NCBI RefSeq assembly: GCF_900115685.1
Contig: NZ_FOXJ01000001.1
Location: forward strand, 1,459,796-1,523,795
From: Variovorax sp. 770b2
GTDB lineage: Bacteria; Pseudomonadota; Gammaproteobacteria; Burkholderiales; Burkholderiaceae_C
Length of the DNA stretch: 64,000 bases
Direction: 5' to 3'
The notes beneath the pieces were generated by a model. It was not told the origin of the DNA. It was given only the letters and a program-made list of their open reading frames with translations, and ran no database searches. Position 1 is the first letter of the stretch. Each line of letters begins with the position of its first letter. Positions 8,366-17,610 of the stretch are shown here, piece by piece. Both the position numbers and the translations under genes were made by a program.

Positions 8366-9581
8366 ACGCCTGCAGGACGAGATCGCCACGCTCGATGCCG
8401 AGGCGCTGCGCCGCCGCCGGCAGATCGCCGAAACGGCTTGCGCGCCCGCGCAGACGCTGACGCTGGCCGGCGCGGCCGCGCCGCGCGCCATGCTCGGCTT
8501 CAGCAGCAACGACTACCTGGGCCTCGCCGCGCATCCGGCGCTGGCCGCGGCGCTGGCCGAAGGCGCGGCGCGCTACGGCACGGGCAGCGGCGGCTCGCAC
8601 CTGATCCTGGGCCACTCGCGCGCGCACGCCGAACTCGAGGAGCGGCTGGCCGGCTGGATGGCGCCGTTCATCCCCGAGGCGCGCAGCCTGTTCTTCTGCA
8701 CGGGCTACATGGCCAACCTCGCGGTGCTGTCGGCGCTGGGCGTTGCGGAGGCGGTGATCTTTTCCGAGTCGCTCAACCATGCCTCGCTGATCGATGGCGC
8801 GCGGCTGGCCAAGGCGCGCGTGGAGCGCTATCCGCATTGCGACGTGGCGGCGCTCGATGCGCAGCTCGGCGCGTGCAATGCGCCGGTCAAGCTGATCGTG
8901 AGCGATGCGGTCTTCAGCATGGACGGCCATATCGCGCCCGTGGCCGAGCTGCTCGCACTGGCCGAGCGGCACGACGCCTGGCTGGTGCTCGACGATGCGC
9001 ACGGCTTCGGCGTGCTGGGCGCCACGGGCCGGGGCGTGCTGCAGGCGCTGGGGCTGCGCTCGGAGCGGCTGGTGCTCATCGGCACGCTGGGCAAGGCGGC
9101 CGGCGTCGCGGGCGCGTTCGTGGCGGCGCATCGCACCGTCATCGACTACCTCGTGCAGCGCGCGCGGCCGTACATCTTCACCACGGCCGCGCCACCGGCC
9201 ATCGCGCATGCGCTGCTCGCAAGCCTCACGCTGATCGAAGGCGAGGAGGGCGACGTGCGCCGTGCGCAATTGAAGGCCCGCATCGCCCAGCTGCGCCGGG
9301 GCCTGAAGGCGATCCTCCCGCCGGATGGCAGTGCCTGGCTGCCCGATTCACCCACGGCGATCCAGCCGCTGATCGTCGGCGACAACGCGCGCGCGATGCG
9401 GACGATGGCGCAGCTGGATGCCCAGGGCCTGCGCGTCGGCGCGATCCGCCCGCCCACCGTGCCGGTGGGTACCGCGCGCCTGCGCATCGCGCTGTCGGCC
9501 AGCCACGGCGAGGCCGACGTGGCGCGGCTGGTCGACGCGCTGGGCCAAGCCCTGGCGCAGCCCTGGAAGGAGGCCGCATGA
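8349..9581 (+). CDS. bioF: 8-amino-7-oxononanoate synthase
   Basis: PLP-dependent condensing enzyme that joins pimeloyl-ACP/CoA and alanine to give KAPA, the step before BioA. 410 aa, slightly long at the N-terminus. Diagnostic features are [23 protein letters not shown], the PLP-contact [10 protein letters not shown] (about 215-224) and the Schiff-base Lys in [13 protein letters not shown] (Lys ~249). It starts inside the end of bioA and its stop overlaps the bioD start (ATGA). Confidence 0.97.
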   Translation: MLRLLERLQDEIATLDAEALRRRRQIAETACAPAQTLTLAGAAAPRAMLGFSSNDYLGLAAHPALAAALAEGAARYGTGSGGSHLILGHSRAHAELEERLAGWMAPFIPEARSLFFCTGYMANLAVLSALGVAEAVIFSESLNHASLIDGARLAKARVERYPHCDVAALDAQLGACNAPVKLIVSDAVFSMDGHIAPVAELLALAERHDAWLVLDDAHGFGVLGATGRGVLQALGLRSERLVLIGTLGKAAGVAGAFVAAHRTVIDYLVQRARPYIFTTAAPPAIAHALLASLTLIEGEEGDVRRAQLKARIAQLRRGLKAILPPDGSAWLPDSPTAIQPLIVGDNARAMRTMAQLDAQGLRVGAIRPPTVPVGTARLRIALSASHGEADVARLVDALGQALAQPWKEAA

Positions 9582-10306
9582 CGCCGCGCCGCTGGTTCGT
9601 CACGGGCACCGACACGGGTGTCGGCAAGACGCTGGTGAGCAGCGCGATGCTGAGCCTGCTGGCCGCATCGGGCCTGCGCGCGGTCGGCATGAAGCCGGTG
9701 GCCGCGGGCCTGGAACGGGTGAATGGTGCGTGGCAGAACGAAGACGTCGAGCAACTGCGCGCGGCCGGCAATGTCGATGCGCCGCTGGCCCTGCGCTGCC
9801 CGTACCTGCTGCGCGCGCCGATGTCGCCGCACCTCGCGGCGCGGGAAGAGGGCGTGCGCATCGAACTGCCGCCGCTGCTGTCGGCCTTCGCGGCGTTGTC
9901 GCAGCGTGCCGATGCCGTGGTCGTCGAAGGCGTGGGCGGGTTCTGCGTGCCGTTCGGCGACGACCTGGACAGCGCCCACTTTGCGGTGGCGCTCGAACTG
10001 CCGGTGATCCTCGTGGTCGGGCTGCGGCTGGGCTGCCTGAGCCATGCGCTGCTGACCGCCGAGGCGGTCCGCGCACGCGGCCTCGTGCTCGCGGGGTGGG
10101 TCGCGAGCGTCATCGAGCCGCAGATGCTGTCGCCCGAGGCCAACCTGCAGACCTTGCGCGAGCGGCTCGGTGCGCCGTTGCTCGGCGTGGTGCCGCACCT
10201 GGCCGCGCCCGATGCGGCCGGCGCCGCCCGGCACCTCGACCTGCGCGCCCTGCGCGCGACTGCGGCCCACGCCGCGCGGCGCTCGGCCGCGCTGGCGTTG
10301 GCCTGA
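9578..10306 (+). CDS. bioD: Dethiobiotin synthetase
   Basis: ATP-dependent carboxylase that closes the ureido ring of DAPA to give dethiobiotin, 242 aa. The P-loop is GTDTGVGKT (about residues 10-18), followed by VGMKPVAAG and a [11 protein letters not shown] segment typical of BioD. It is the last gene of the bioA-F-D set, translationally coupled to bioF. bioB, which completes the pathway, is not in the window. It ends 5 bp from the convergent aldo/keto reductase gene. Confidence 0.96.
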   Translation: MTPRRWFVTGTDTGVGKTLVSSAMLSLLAASGLRAVGMKPVAAGLERVNGAWQNEDVEQLRAAGNVDAPLALRCPYLLRAPMSPHLAAREEGVRIELPPLLSAFAALSQRADAVVVEGVGGFCVPFGDDLDSAHFAVALELPVILVVGLRLGCLSHALLTAEAVRARGLVLAGWVASVIEPQMLSPEANLQTLRERLGAPLLGVVPHLAAPDAAGAARHLDLRALRATAAHAARRSAALALA

Positions 10307-10311
10307 ACCGC

Positions 10312-11346
10312 TCAGGCCAGGTGCTTGTCGCGGTTCGCGCGCTGGCGCTCGAGCATCCAGCCCGGGTACTCGGCCGGCAGCGCGCTCGCCTTGTCGAGCG
10401 TGGCCAGCTCGTCGGCTGAGAGCTTGATGGTGGTGGCCGCGATGTTGTCGTCCAGCTGTTCCACGCGCTTGGCGCCGATGATCACGCTGGTCACCACCGG
10501 CTGGTGCAGCAGCCACGCCAGCGCGATCTGCGCGACGGACACCTTGCGGGCATCGGCCAGCACGCGCATCGCATCGATGCAGTCGTAGGCGCGGTCCCGG
10601 TTCACCGGCGGGAAGTCGAAGCTCGCGCGGCGGGTGCCCTTTTCGGCTTCGGTGTGGCGGTCGAACTTGCCGCTCAGGAGGCCACCGGCCAGCGGGCTCC
10701 AGACCATGAGGCCGACGTTCTCGCTGCGCAGCATCGGCACCAGCTCGCGCTCCAGGTCGCGCCCGGCGATGGTGTAGTAGGCCTGCAGCGATTCGAAGCG
10801 CGCGAGCCGGTCGCGCTCGGCGATGCCCAGCGCCTTGGCGATCTGCCAGGCCGCCCAGTTGGACACGCCCACGTAGCGCACATGGCCCTGCTGCACGAGG
10901 TTGTCCAGCGCATGCACGGTTTCCTCGATGGGCGTGAGCGGATCGAAGCCATGGATCTGGTACAGGTCGATGTGGTCCAGCTGCAGGCGCTTCAGGCTCG
11001 CCTTGACGCCGTCCATGATGTGAAAGCGCGAGGCGCCACTGGCGTTGGGGCCCTTGCTGCCGGTTTCGCCGAGCACCTTGGTGGCCACCACCACGCTGTC
11101 GCGCGGGATCTTGAGGTTCTTGAGCGCCTGGCCGGTGATGACTTCCGACTGGCCTTCGGAGTACACATCGGCGGTGTCGATGAAGTTGATGCCGGCGTCG
11201 ATCGAGCGGCCGATCAGGCCTTCGGCCTCGGCCTGCTGGAGATCGCCGATCTGGCCCCAGATGCCCGAGGCGCCGCCGAAGGTCATCGTGCCGAGGCAGA
11301 GTTCGGAAACCAGGAGGCCGGTGCGGCCGAATTTGCGGTACTGCAT
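10312..11346 (-). CDS. Aldo/keto reductase
   Basis: NADPH-dependent oxidoreductase of the TIM-barrel AKR superfamily, 344 aa. Catalytic Asp and Tyr lie in the FIDTADVYSEGQSE segment, with Lys in VVATKVLG and the cofactor end in LIGAKRVEQL. The ATG at 11346 is chosen over an upstream in-frame codon because AAAGGA lies just before it and MQYRKFGRTGL is the normal family N-terminus. Divergent from an AraC regulator that probably senses the same toxic aldehyde or other inducer (inference). Physiological substrate unknown. Confidence 0.92.
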   Translation of the reverse strand: MQYRKFGRTGLLVSELCLGTMTFGGASGIWGQIGDLQQAEAEGLIGRSIDAGINFIDTADVYSEGQSEVITGQALKNLKIPRDSVVVATKVLGETGSKGPNASGASRFHIMDGVKASLKRLQLDHIDLYQIHGFDPLTPIEETVHALDNLVQQGHVRYVGVSNWAAWQIAKALGIAERDRLARFESLQAYYTIAGRDLERELVPMLRSENVGLMVWSPLAGGLLSGKFDRHTEAEKGTRRASFDFPPVNRDRAYDCIDAMRVLADARKVSVAQIALAWLLHQPVVTSVIIGAKRVEQLDDNIAATTIKLSADELATLDKASALPAEYPGWMLERQRANRDKHLA

Positions 11347-11577
11347 GAGAGGTCCTTTGTGTTGGAAGAGGTGTTGGAGGGTGTGGGGAGCGCCGTTGGC
11401 AAAAAGTATCCGCCCGCTGCCCCCGGCGCGGCGAGCGCGTTCCTGCAAAGTCTTTGCCTATTTCTCCAGACCTTCCTCCAGGGGCGTGCAGTTTCATGGG
11501 AGCGGCGCTAAGCTGCAAACCACCCGATCCTCCACGGTGCGCGCCACCGTGTTCCCCACCGCGACAAGGCCCTCTAC

Positions 11578-12570
11578 ATGTCCGACGAAACACCCGAAAT
11601 CGCTGCAGCCATTGCCCAGCCGATGCCGCTGGAGCCCGAACTCGATGAAGCCAGGAAGGAACTGGTGGCGCTGATCAACCGCATCACCGGCGGGCGCGAC
11701 GGCACCGTGGAAACGCCGGTGGCCGGCCTGCAGGTGTATTGCATCAGCAAGCCCGACCGCCCCAAGCACGCCTTCGCCACCCCGGCGCTCGGGCTGATCG
11801 CGCAGGGCTCCAAGCGAATCATCATGGGCGACGACATCTATGTGTACGACCCGATGCACTACCTGGTGACCTCGGTGGACCTGCCGGTGTGTGGCCAGGT
11901 GCGCCTCACGAGCGACAACGAACCCTACCTGGGCCTCAGGCTGGAGCTGGCGCTCGACGAGATCGGCGAGCTCATCGGCGACGAGAAGCTGCCCGCCAAG
12001 GCCAACGCGCCGGCGTCCCGCGGCATGTACGTCAACCGCATCGCGATGCCGGTGCTTGAGCCGGTGCTGAGGCTGCTGCGGCTGGTCGAGACGCCGGAGG
12101 ACGTGCCGATCATGGCGCCGCTCATCAAGCGCGAGATCATGTACCGCCTGCTGGTGAACGGCGAGGGCGCGCGCCTGCGCCAGATCGCGCTGCAGGACAG
12201 CCACACCCAGCGCATCGCCAAGGCCATCAGCGCGCTGCGCATCAACTATGCGCAGTCGCTGCGGGTGGAAGACATGGCGCGCGCGGTGCACATGAGCGTG
12301 TCGTCGTTCCACCACCATTTCAAGGCCGTGACCGCGATGAGCCCGTTGCAGTACCAGAAGCAGCTTCGCCTGCAGGAGGCGCGCCGCCAGATGCTGGTGA
12401 CCGGCATCGACGTGGCGAGCGCGGCGCACAGCGTGGGCTACGAAAGCCCGTCGCAGTTCGCGCGCGAGTACGGCCGCATGTTCGGTGCGCCGCCGCTGCG
12501 CGACAAGCAGCGTTGGCTCTCCGAGGCGGGCAACGACGCGATGGGCGCTGCGTCGATGGAAGCGGCCTAG
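11578..12570 (+). CDS. AraC family transcriptional regulator with AraC_N domain
   Basis: 330-aa regulator. The N-terminal half (about residues 30-190) matches the AraC-type regulator N-terminus, a cupin-like ligand domain (SKRIIMGDDIYVYDPMHYLV). The C-terminal two helix-turn-helix units (about 215-315) include VEDMARAVHMSVSSFHHHFK and the conserved SPLQYQKQLRLQEAR. AraC_N regulators beside aldo/keto reductases or alcohol dehydrogenases are common in proteobacteria. The 231-bp gap to the divergent aldo/keto reductase should hold its operator; I could not define the site. Confidence 0.92.
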   Translation: MSDETPEIAAAIAQPMPLEPELDEARKELVALINRITGGRDGTVETPVAGLQVYCISKPDRPKHAFATPALGLIAQGSKRIIMGDDIYVYDPMHYLVTSVDLPVCGQVRLTSDNEPYLGLRLELALDEIGELIGDEKLPAKANAPASRGMYVNRIAMPVLEPVLRLLRLVETPEDVPIMAPLIKREIMYRLLVNGEGARLRQIALQDSHTQRIAKAISALRINYAQSLRVEDMARAVHMSVSSFHHHFKAVTAMSPLQYQKQLRLQEARRQMLVTGIDVASAAHSVGYESPSQFAREYGRMFGAPPLRDKQRWLSEAGNDAMGAASMEAA

Positions 12571-12584
12571 GTGGCCTGAGCCGG

Positions 12585-13526
12585 ATGGCCGAATCGAAGA
12601 TCGCGATCTACGGCGCCATCGGCGCCAACGTTGCGATCGCCATCACCAAGTTCATCGTCGCGGGCGTCACCGGCAGCTCGGCGATGCTGTCCGAGGGCAT
12701 CCACTCGGCGGTCGACACCTTCAACGGCGTGCTGCTGCTCGTGGGCCTGAAGCTCAGCAAGCGGCCCGCGACGCCCGAGCACCCCTTCGGCCACGGCAAG
12801 GAGCTCTATTTCTGGAGCCTGATCGTGGCGGTGCTGATCTTCGGGCTGGGTGGCGGCGTGTCGTTCTACGAAGGCATCCAGCACATCCGTGCACCGGAGC
12901 CGATGCGCGATCCGACATGGAACTACGTCGTGCTCGCGGCCGCCTTCGTGTTCGAAGGCACGAGCTTTCTCATCGCGCTCAAGCAGTTCCGCGCGCAAGC
13001 CAAGGGCACGCCGTTCTGGCAGGCGCTGGACCGCAGCAAGGACCCGACCACCTACACCGTGCTGGCCGAGGATTCCGCCGCGCTGGTGGGCCTGCTGGTG
13101 GCCGCGCTGGGCATCTATTTCAGCCACGCGCTCGACATGCCCGCGCTGGACGGCGTGGCCTCGGTGGTCATCGGCGTGCTGCTGGCCGGCGTGGCGGTGC
13201 TGCTCATCGCGCAGGCGCGGGGCCTGCTGATCGGCGAGGGCATCCGCCCCGAGACGGCGCGCGCCATCCGCGCCATCGCGATGGGCGAGCCCAGCGTCGA
13301 AGACGTGGGCCACGTGCTGTCGATGTACATCGGTGCCGACGAGGCGCTGGTGATCGTCGACGTGAACTTCAAGGACGACATTTCCACGGGCGAGGCGGGC
13401 GAGGCCATCGCCGCCATCGAGGCCCAGGTGCGCGCGCGTTTCCCGACGATCAAGCGCATCTTCATCGAGGCGACCGAGGCACCGCAGGCCGACGCGGCGC
13501 CGTCGAAAGACGGCGCCGCCTTGTAG
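12585..13526 (+). CDS. Cation diffusion facilitator family metal transporter
   Basis: Inner-membrane divalent metal/proton antiporter, 313 aa. About six membrane segments are visible, with metal-site residues in SEGIHSAVDTFNG (second helix) and a later AEDSAALVG (fifth helix), then a cytoplasmic C-terminal domain (about 220-300). HPFGHGKE is the loop motif of the family. The metal (Zn, Co, Fe or Mn) cannot be decided. The ATG at 12585 follows the AraC stop by 14 bp, so the two may be cotranscribed. Confidence 0.92.
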   Translation: MAESKIAIYGAIGANVAIAITKFIVAGVTGSSAMLSEGIHSAVDTFNGVLLLVGLKLSKRPATPEHPFGHGKELYFWSLIVAVLIFGLGGGVSFYEGIQHIRAPEPMRDPTWNYVVLAAAFVFEGTSFLIALKQFRAQAKGTPFWQALDRSKDPTTYTVLAEDSAALVGLLVAALGIYFSHALDMPALDGVASVVIGVLLAGVAVLLIAQARGLLIGEGIRPETARAIRAIAMGEPSVEDVGHVLSMYIGADEALVIVDVNFKDDISTGEAGEAIAAIEAQVRARFPTIKRIFIEATEAPQADAAPSKDGAAL

Positions 13527-13601
13527 CACTTACTGCAATTTCTTGCGTCGTCACGACCATGCAGGTTTCAAATTTTTTCGTTATTGTTTTGCTCGCTGCA
13601 G

Positions 13602-13626
13602 CACCCCGGCGCACTGGCGCCGGGTG
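13602..13626 (+). promoter_or_regulatory. Strong GC hairpin in the leader of the CFA-like gene
   Basis: Left arm 13602-13612, loop ACTG, right arm 13617-13626; ten base pairs with one bulged C. It lies 23 bp before the start of the methyltransferase gene and downstream of an AT-rich segment (TTTCAAATTTTTTCG, 13567-13581) that could be promoter sequence. There is no T-run, so it is more likely a leader or translation-control hairpin than a terminator. Confidence 0.4.
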
Positions 13627-13649
13627 AACCAAACAACACGGAGAGATGC

Positions 13650-14882
13650 ATGCTTTGGGAAAAAAAACTGGCGCAGTGGAGCGCCGCCGTTCGTGACCGC
13701 GCCAACCTGCCGGCGCGGCTCACCTTGTGGGACGGCCAGTCCTATGACTTCGGCAACTTCAGCGGACCCTCGGTCACGCTGCACGTCAAGTCGCCCGCCG
13801 CGCTGTCGCTGATGCTGCAGCCCACGCTCGACAACCTGGGCGAGGCCTACGTCAAGAGCAAGATCGACATCGAGGGCAAGCTCAGCGACGTGATCGACAT
13901 CGCCTACGGCCTGGCAAAGACATCGATCGACAAGCAGGGCGGGGCGCTGCAGAACATGGCGCGCTACTTCACGCACACCAAGTCGTCGGACAAGAAATCC
14001 ATCCAGTACCACTACGACGTGTCCAACGAGTTCTACCAGCAGTGGCTGGATCCGAACATGGTCTATTCGTGCGCCTACTTCGAGAACGGCGACGAAGACC
14101 TCGCCACCGCGCAACTCAAGAAGATCGACCACATCCTCACCAAGATCGACCTGCGCCCGGGCCAGACGCTGCTGGACATCGGCTGCGGCTGGGGCGCGCT
14201 CGCGATCCGCGCGGCGCAGAAGTTCGGCGCGCGCTGCCTGGGCGTGACGCTCTCGCAGAACCAGTTCGACCTGGCCACCGAACGCGTGAAGGCCGCGGGC
14301 CTGCAAGACCGCATCGAGATCCGCCTGCAGGACTACCGCGACGTGACCGGCCAGTTCGACCGCATCACCAGCGTGGGCATGTTCGAGCACGTGGGCCGCA
14401 AGAACCTGCCCGCGTACTTCAAGCGGGTGCAGGAACTGCTGGCCGATGACGGCGTGGTGATGAACCACGGCATCACCTCGTCCGACCCCGAGGGCGGCGG
14501 CGTCTCTTACGGCGGCGGCGACTTCATCGACCGCTACGTGTTCCCCAACGGCGAGCTGCCGCACATCAGCCTCGCGCTGCAGGCCATGCAGCAGGGCGGG
14601 CTGGAAGCCTTCGACATCGAGAACCTGCGCCGCCACTACGCGCAGACGCTGCGCCACTGGAGCGACAGCTACGAGGCCAACAGCGACAAGCTGCACGCGA
14701 TGGTCGACGAGGAGAAATTCCGCATCTGGCGCGTGTACCTCGCGGGCTGCGCGTATGCGTTCGAGAACGACGACGTGGCGATCTACCAGATCGTGGGCCG
14801 CAAGGCCGGGCGGCCGGCGAAGACGCTGCCCTGGTCGCGCCGCTACATCTACGACGGCACCTCGGCGCTGAACGCGGGCTGA
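13650..14882 (+). CDS. Cyclopropane-fatty-acyl-phospholipid synthase-like methyltransferase
   Basis: SAM-dependent enzyme that methylates unsaturated phospholipid acyl chains or a related lipid, 410 aa. The SAM motif I is LLDIGCGWGALA, followed by GVTLSQNQFD and FDRITSVGMFEHVG as in CFA synthases; HYDVSNEFYQQWLDPNMVYS is the typical segment before the SAM domain. GGAG lies 5 bp before the ATG. It is probably transcribed alone, after an AT-rich promoter-like tract. Whether it makes cyclopropane or another branched/methylated lipid is not clear. Confidence 0.9.
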   Translation: MLWEKKLAQWSAAVRDRANLPARLTLWDGQSYDFGNFSGPSVTLHVKSPAALSLMLQPTLDNLGEAYVKSKIDIEGKLSDVIDIAYGLAKTSIDKQGGALQNMARYFTHTKSSDKKSIQYHYDVSNEFYQQWLDPNMVYSCAYFENGDEDLATAQLKKIDHILTKIDLRPGQTLLDIGCGWGALAIRAAQKFGARCLGVTLSQNQFDLATERVKAAGLQDRIEIRLQDYRDVTGQFDRITSVGMFEHVGRKNLPAYFKRVQELLADDGVVMNHGITSSDPEGGGVSYGGGDFIDRYVFPNGELPHISLALQAMQQGGLEAFDIENLRRHYAQTLRHWSDSYEANSDKLHAMVDEEKFRIWRVYLAGCAYAFENDDVAIYQIVGRKAGRPAKTLPWSRRYIYDGTSALNAG

Positions 14883-14901
14883 ACCGGCGCTCCTCCGGGC
14901 G

Positions 14902-15303
14902 TTACGCCGGGCCGCGGAATCCGGCTTCGATGTTGTTGCCGTCCGGATCGAGCACGTAGGCGCCGTAGTAATGGGCCTCTTCGGGGCCGCGCGGGCCGGG
15001 CTTGCCGTTGTCTGCGCCGCCGGCCTGCAGGGCCGCCTTGTGGAAGGCATCGACGTCGGCCTTCCCGCGCGCCGAAAAGGCCACGTGGATCGGGCTGTTC
15101 GAGACCCGGTGCCGCGGTGTCCAGAACTTCGGTTCCTCGGTGCCGATCCATATGAACGGTATGCGCTGGTCGGTGCTGCGGATGACGAGGAACGACGTGT
15201 CGCTGTTGTCGATGACCTGCAGGCCCAACGATGCAGCAACCGCCTGGTAGAAGCGCCGTGACGCGTGCAGGTCGCGCACGCGAAAGCCGACGTGGTCGAA
15301 CAT
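14902..15303 (-). CDS. VOC (glyoxalase/bleomycin resistance-like) family protein
   Basis: Small metal-dependent fold protein of the vicinal oxygen chelate superfamily, 133 aa. It begins MFDHVGFRVRDLHASRRFYQ and ends with VLDPDGNNIEAGF, the two ends of the paired beta-alpha-beta-beta-beta modules; His near the start and Glu near the end could bind metal. Start at 15303 follows a good AAAGGAG. It is divergent from an MFS transporter. Substrate unknown. Confidence 0.9.
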   Translation of the reverse strand: MFDHVGFRVRDLHASRRFYQAVAASLGLQVIDNSDTSFLVIRSTDQRIPFIWIGTEEPKFWTPRHRVSNSPIHVAFSARGKADVDAFHKAALQAGGADNGKPGPRGPEEAHYYGAYVLDPDGNNIEAGFRGPA

Positions 15304-15580
15304 GGTTGTCTCCTTTGAGGAGCCATGTTCGTTCGCGGATGCCGAGGCGGGTGCGGCGCACGGCGCATCGTTCTGAAAGAAGGCGCCTACGCCGGTGAGT
15401 GCTGCGTGGCGCCAAGGCGATATCTCGCGCCCAATGAATCGCGCGAACAAGACAGCGCGAGTGCCCGAGCGCCAGCACGAATCCGCGCGCCCCGATAGCA
15501 TCGACGCCTCGCGGCCCCGCCACCTCACCTCAGCTTGCCGGACACCTCCGTCCGGGGCAGCTTCGGGCCCGAGACACCCC

Positions 15581-17068
15581 ATGAGCGCCAGCACCAAAAC
15601 AACGAAACGCCCCCTCGTCATCGCGTCGATCATGGCCTCCATGGCCATGGTCGCCATCGAAGCCACCATCGTCTCCACCGTCATGCCGCAGATCGCCTCC
15701 GAACTCGGCGGGCTGCATCTCTACAGCTGGGTCTTCGCCTCGTTCCTGCTCGCGCAGACCGCGATGACCGTGGTGTTCGGCAAGCTCTCCGACCTGTACG
15801 GCCGCAAGCCCATCATGCTCGTGGGCATCGCCATCTTCATCATCGGCTCGGTGCTGGCGGGCTTCTCGTGGTCGATGCCGGCCATGATCTGCTTTCGGCT
15901 CATCCAGGGCATCGGGGCGGGCGCGATCCAGCCCGTGTCGCTCACCATCGTGGGCGACCTCTATCCGGTGCGCGAGCGCGGCAAGGTGCAGGGCTACCTG
16001 GCCAGCGTGTGGGCCGTGTCGGCCGTCGTGGGGCCGATGATCGGCGCGCTGATCGTGCAGAAGCTGTCGTGGGCCTGGATCTTCTGGGTCAACGTGCCCA
16101 TCGGCCTTGCCGCTGCTGCCGGTTTCTGGTTCTTCCTGCACGAGGCGCCCACGGTGCGCCGCTCGTCCATCGACATGGTGGGCGCCGTGCTGTTCACCGT
16201 CGGCATCGCGTCGCTGATGATCGCGCTGACCGAGTTCGGCGTGGGCAATTCGGGCGTCGCGCTCGCATGGGCGGGGCTCTTCGTGGTCACGCTCGCGCTG
16301 TTCATCGCGCAGGAGCGCCGCGCGGCCGACCCGATGGTGTCGCTCAAGCTCTGGGGCGCGCGGATGATCGCGACCGTCAACGGCGCGGCGATGCTCGCCG
16401 GCATGGTGCTGATCGGCATCACGACCTTCCTGCCGATGTACGTGCAGGTGGTGCTGGAGCGCTCGTCGGTCACGGCCGGCCTCACGCTCACGATGGTGAT
16501 GCTGGGCTGGCCCATCGGCGCGACACTGACATCGCGCACCTTTCACCGCATCGGGCTCTGGCGCATGGTGGTCGTGGGCGCCGCGCTGATTCCGGTGGGC
16601 ACGTCGACCTTCGCACTGCTCGGTGCCGGCAGCTCGCCGGTGCTGCCGGCCATCGGCTCGTTCGTCATCGGCCTGGGCATGGGCGTGATGAGCCTGGCTT
16701 CGCTGATCCTGATCCAGGAGGGCGTGGAGCTCTCGCAGCGCGGCATCGCCACGGCCTCGAACGTGTTCTCGCGCAACCTGGGCAGCGCATTGGGCGCGGC
16801 GTTCTTCGGCGCGGTCTTCAACTTCGGCCTGACGCGCGGCGACGGCAGCATGATGTTCACCGACGACGAACTGCGCCTGCTGCTGCAAGGCGTGCACGGC
16901 TCCGCCGCGGGCGATGCGGGCATCCGCCTCGCGCTGGGCAGTTCGCTGCACCTCACGTTCCTCATGATGCTGGTCGTGAGCCTGGGCGTGGTGGCGCTGG
17001 CGTTGTGGCTGCCGAAGGAAGGGCTGGAAAGCTCGGCGGCGCGGGAAGCCAAGGCGGCGCAGAAGTAG
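15581..17068 (+). CDS. MFS drug exporter, DHA2 (EmrB/QacA) type
   Basis: Inner-membrane proton-driven exporter, 495 aa with about 14 membrane segments as in DHA2 proteins. Motifs seen: GKLSDLYGRKP (motif A, about 65-75), LIQGIGAGAIQPVS (motif B) and GPMIGALI (motif C). The ATG at 15581 was chosen because it directly precedes the first membrane segment; upstream in-frame codons run through the promoter region. Substrate range cannot be read. Confidence 0.92.
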   Translation: MSASTKTTKRPLVIASIMASMAMVAIEATIVSTVMPQIASELGGLHLYSWVFASFLLAQTAMTVVFGKLSDLYGRKPIMLVGIAIFIIGSVLAGFSWSMPAMICFRLIQGIGAGAIQPVSLTIVGDLYPVRERGKVQGYLASVWAVSAVVGPMIGALIVQKLSWAWIFWVNVPIGLAAAAGFWFFLHEAPTVRRSSIDMVGAVLFTVGIASLMIALTEFGVGNSGVALAWAGLFVVTLALFIAQERRAADPMVSLKLWGARMIATVNGAAMLAGMVLIGITTFLPMYVQVVLERSSVTAGLTLTMVMLGWPIGATLTSRTFHRIGLWRMVVVGAALIPVGTSTFALLGAGSSPVLPAIGSFVIGLGMGVMSLASLILIQEGVELSQRGIATASNVFSRNLGSALGAAFFGAVFNFGLTRGDGSMMFTDDELRLLLQGVHGSAAGDAGIRLALGSSLHLTFLMMLVVSLGVVALALWLPKEGLESSAAREAKAAQK

Positions 17069-17087
17069 CAGGCGAAGGGCTTTCGAC

Positions 17088-17570
17088 TCAGCCCAGAAGC
17101 GTGGCGATGGCCCACGGCGTCGCGAAGCCAGCGACAAGGGCAGTCACCATGAACAGCAGGTCCTTGAGATAGACGAGCGTTTTCGTGATCGCCCCGCCCA
17201 CCGAGACCAGCACGATCGACGAGACGACCAGGACCGAGAGCGCGATCAGGCCCGACGAGAGCAGGTAGTCGTACACGCCGCCGACCAGAAGGCCGACGAG
17301 CGCGATGCCCAGAAAGGCGATGGGGCGCGATATCGGCTGCTGCTCGGGCTTGGGCGCGCCCGCCGGCGCGGCCGCGGCAATCACCGATGCATGCCACATG
17401 ACACCGCCGAACAGCGCGAGCAGCGTGACTGTGGCGACGGCGCCTGCACCGAACCCGGGGAAGATCTGCACCAGCGCCATGCCGGCCGCGAACCCGAACA
17501 GCGCGGCAAGCACGACGCGCCACAGCAGGATGGCGAAGAGGAGTCCGATGAGTTCATCCATGGCGGCCAT
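17088..17570 (-). CDS. Small inner-membrane protein of unknown function
   Basis: 160-aa protein with about four hydrophobic segments (roughly residues 8-35, 40-62, 85-125 and 130-158) and a Pro-rich linker around PAGAPKPEQQP. No family recognised. It lies at the 3' end of an ABC transporter gene row (40 bp after the binding protein gene) and is convergent with the MFS gene. The ATG at 17570 or the one three codons later could be used. Confidence 0.65.
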   Translation of the reverse strand: MAAMDELIGLLFAILLWRVVLAALFGFAAGMALVQIFPGFGAGAVATVTLLALFGGVMWHASVIAAAAPAGAPKPEQQPISRPIAFLGIALVGLLVGGVYDYLLSSGLIALSVLVVSSIVLVSVGGAITKTLVYLKDLLFMVTALVAGFATPWAIATLLG

Positions 17571-17610
17571 TCTGCCGTCACGCGGAGCCTGAATATCGGC
17601 GGTCCTCAGC

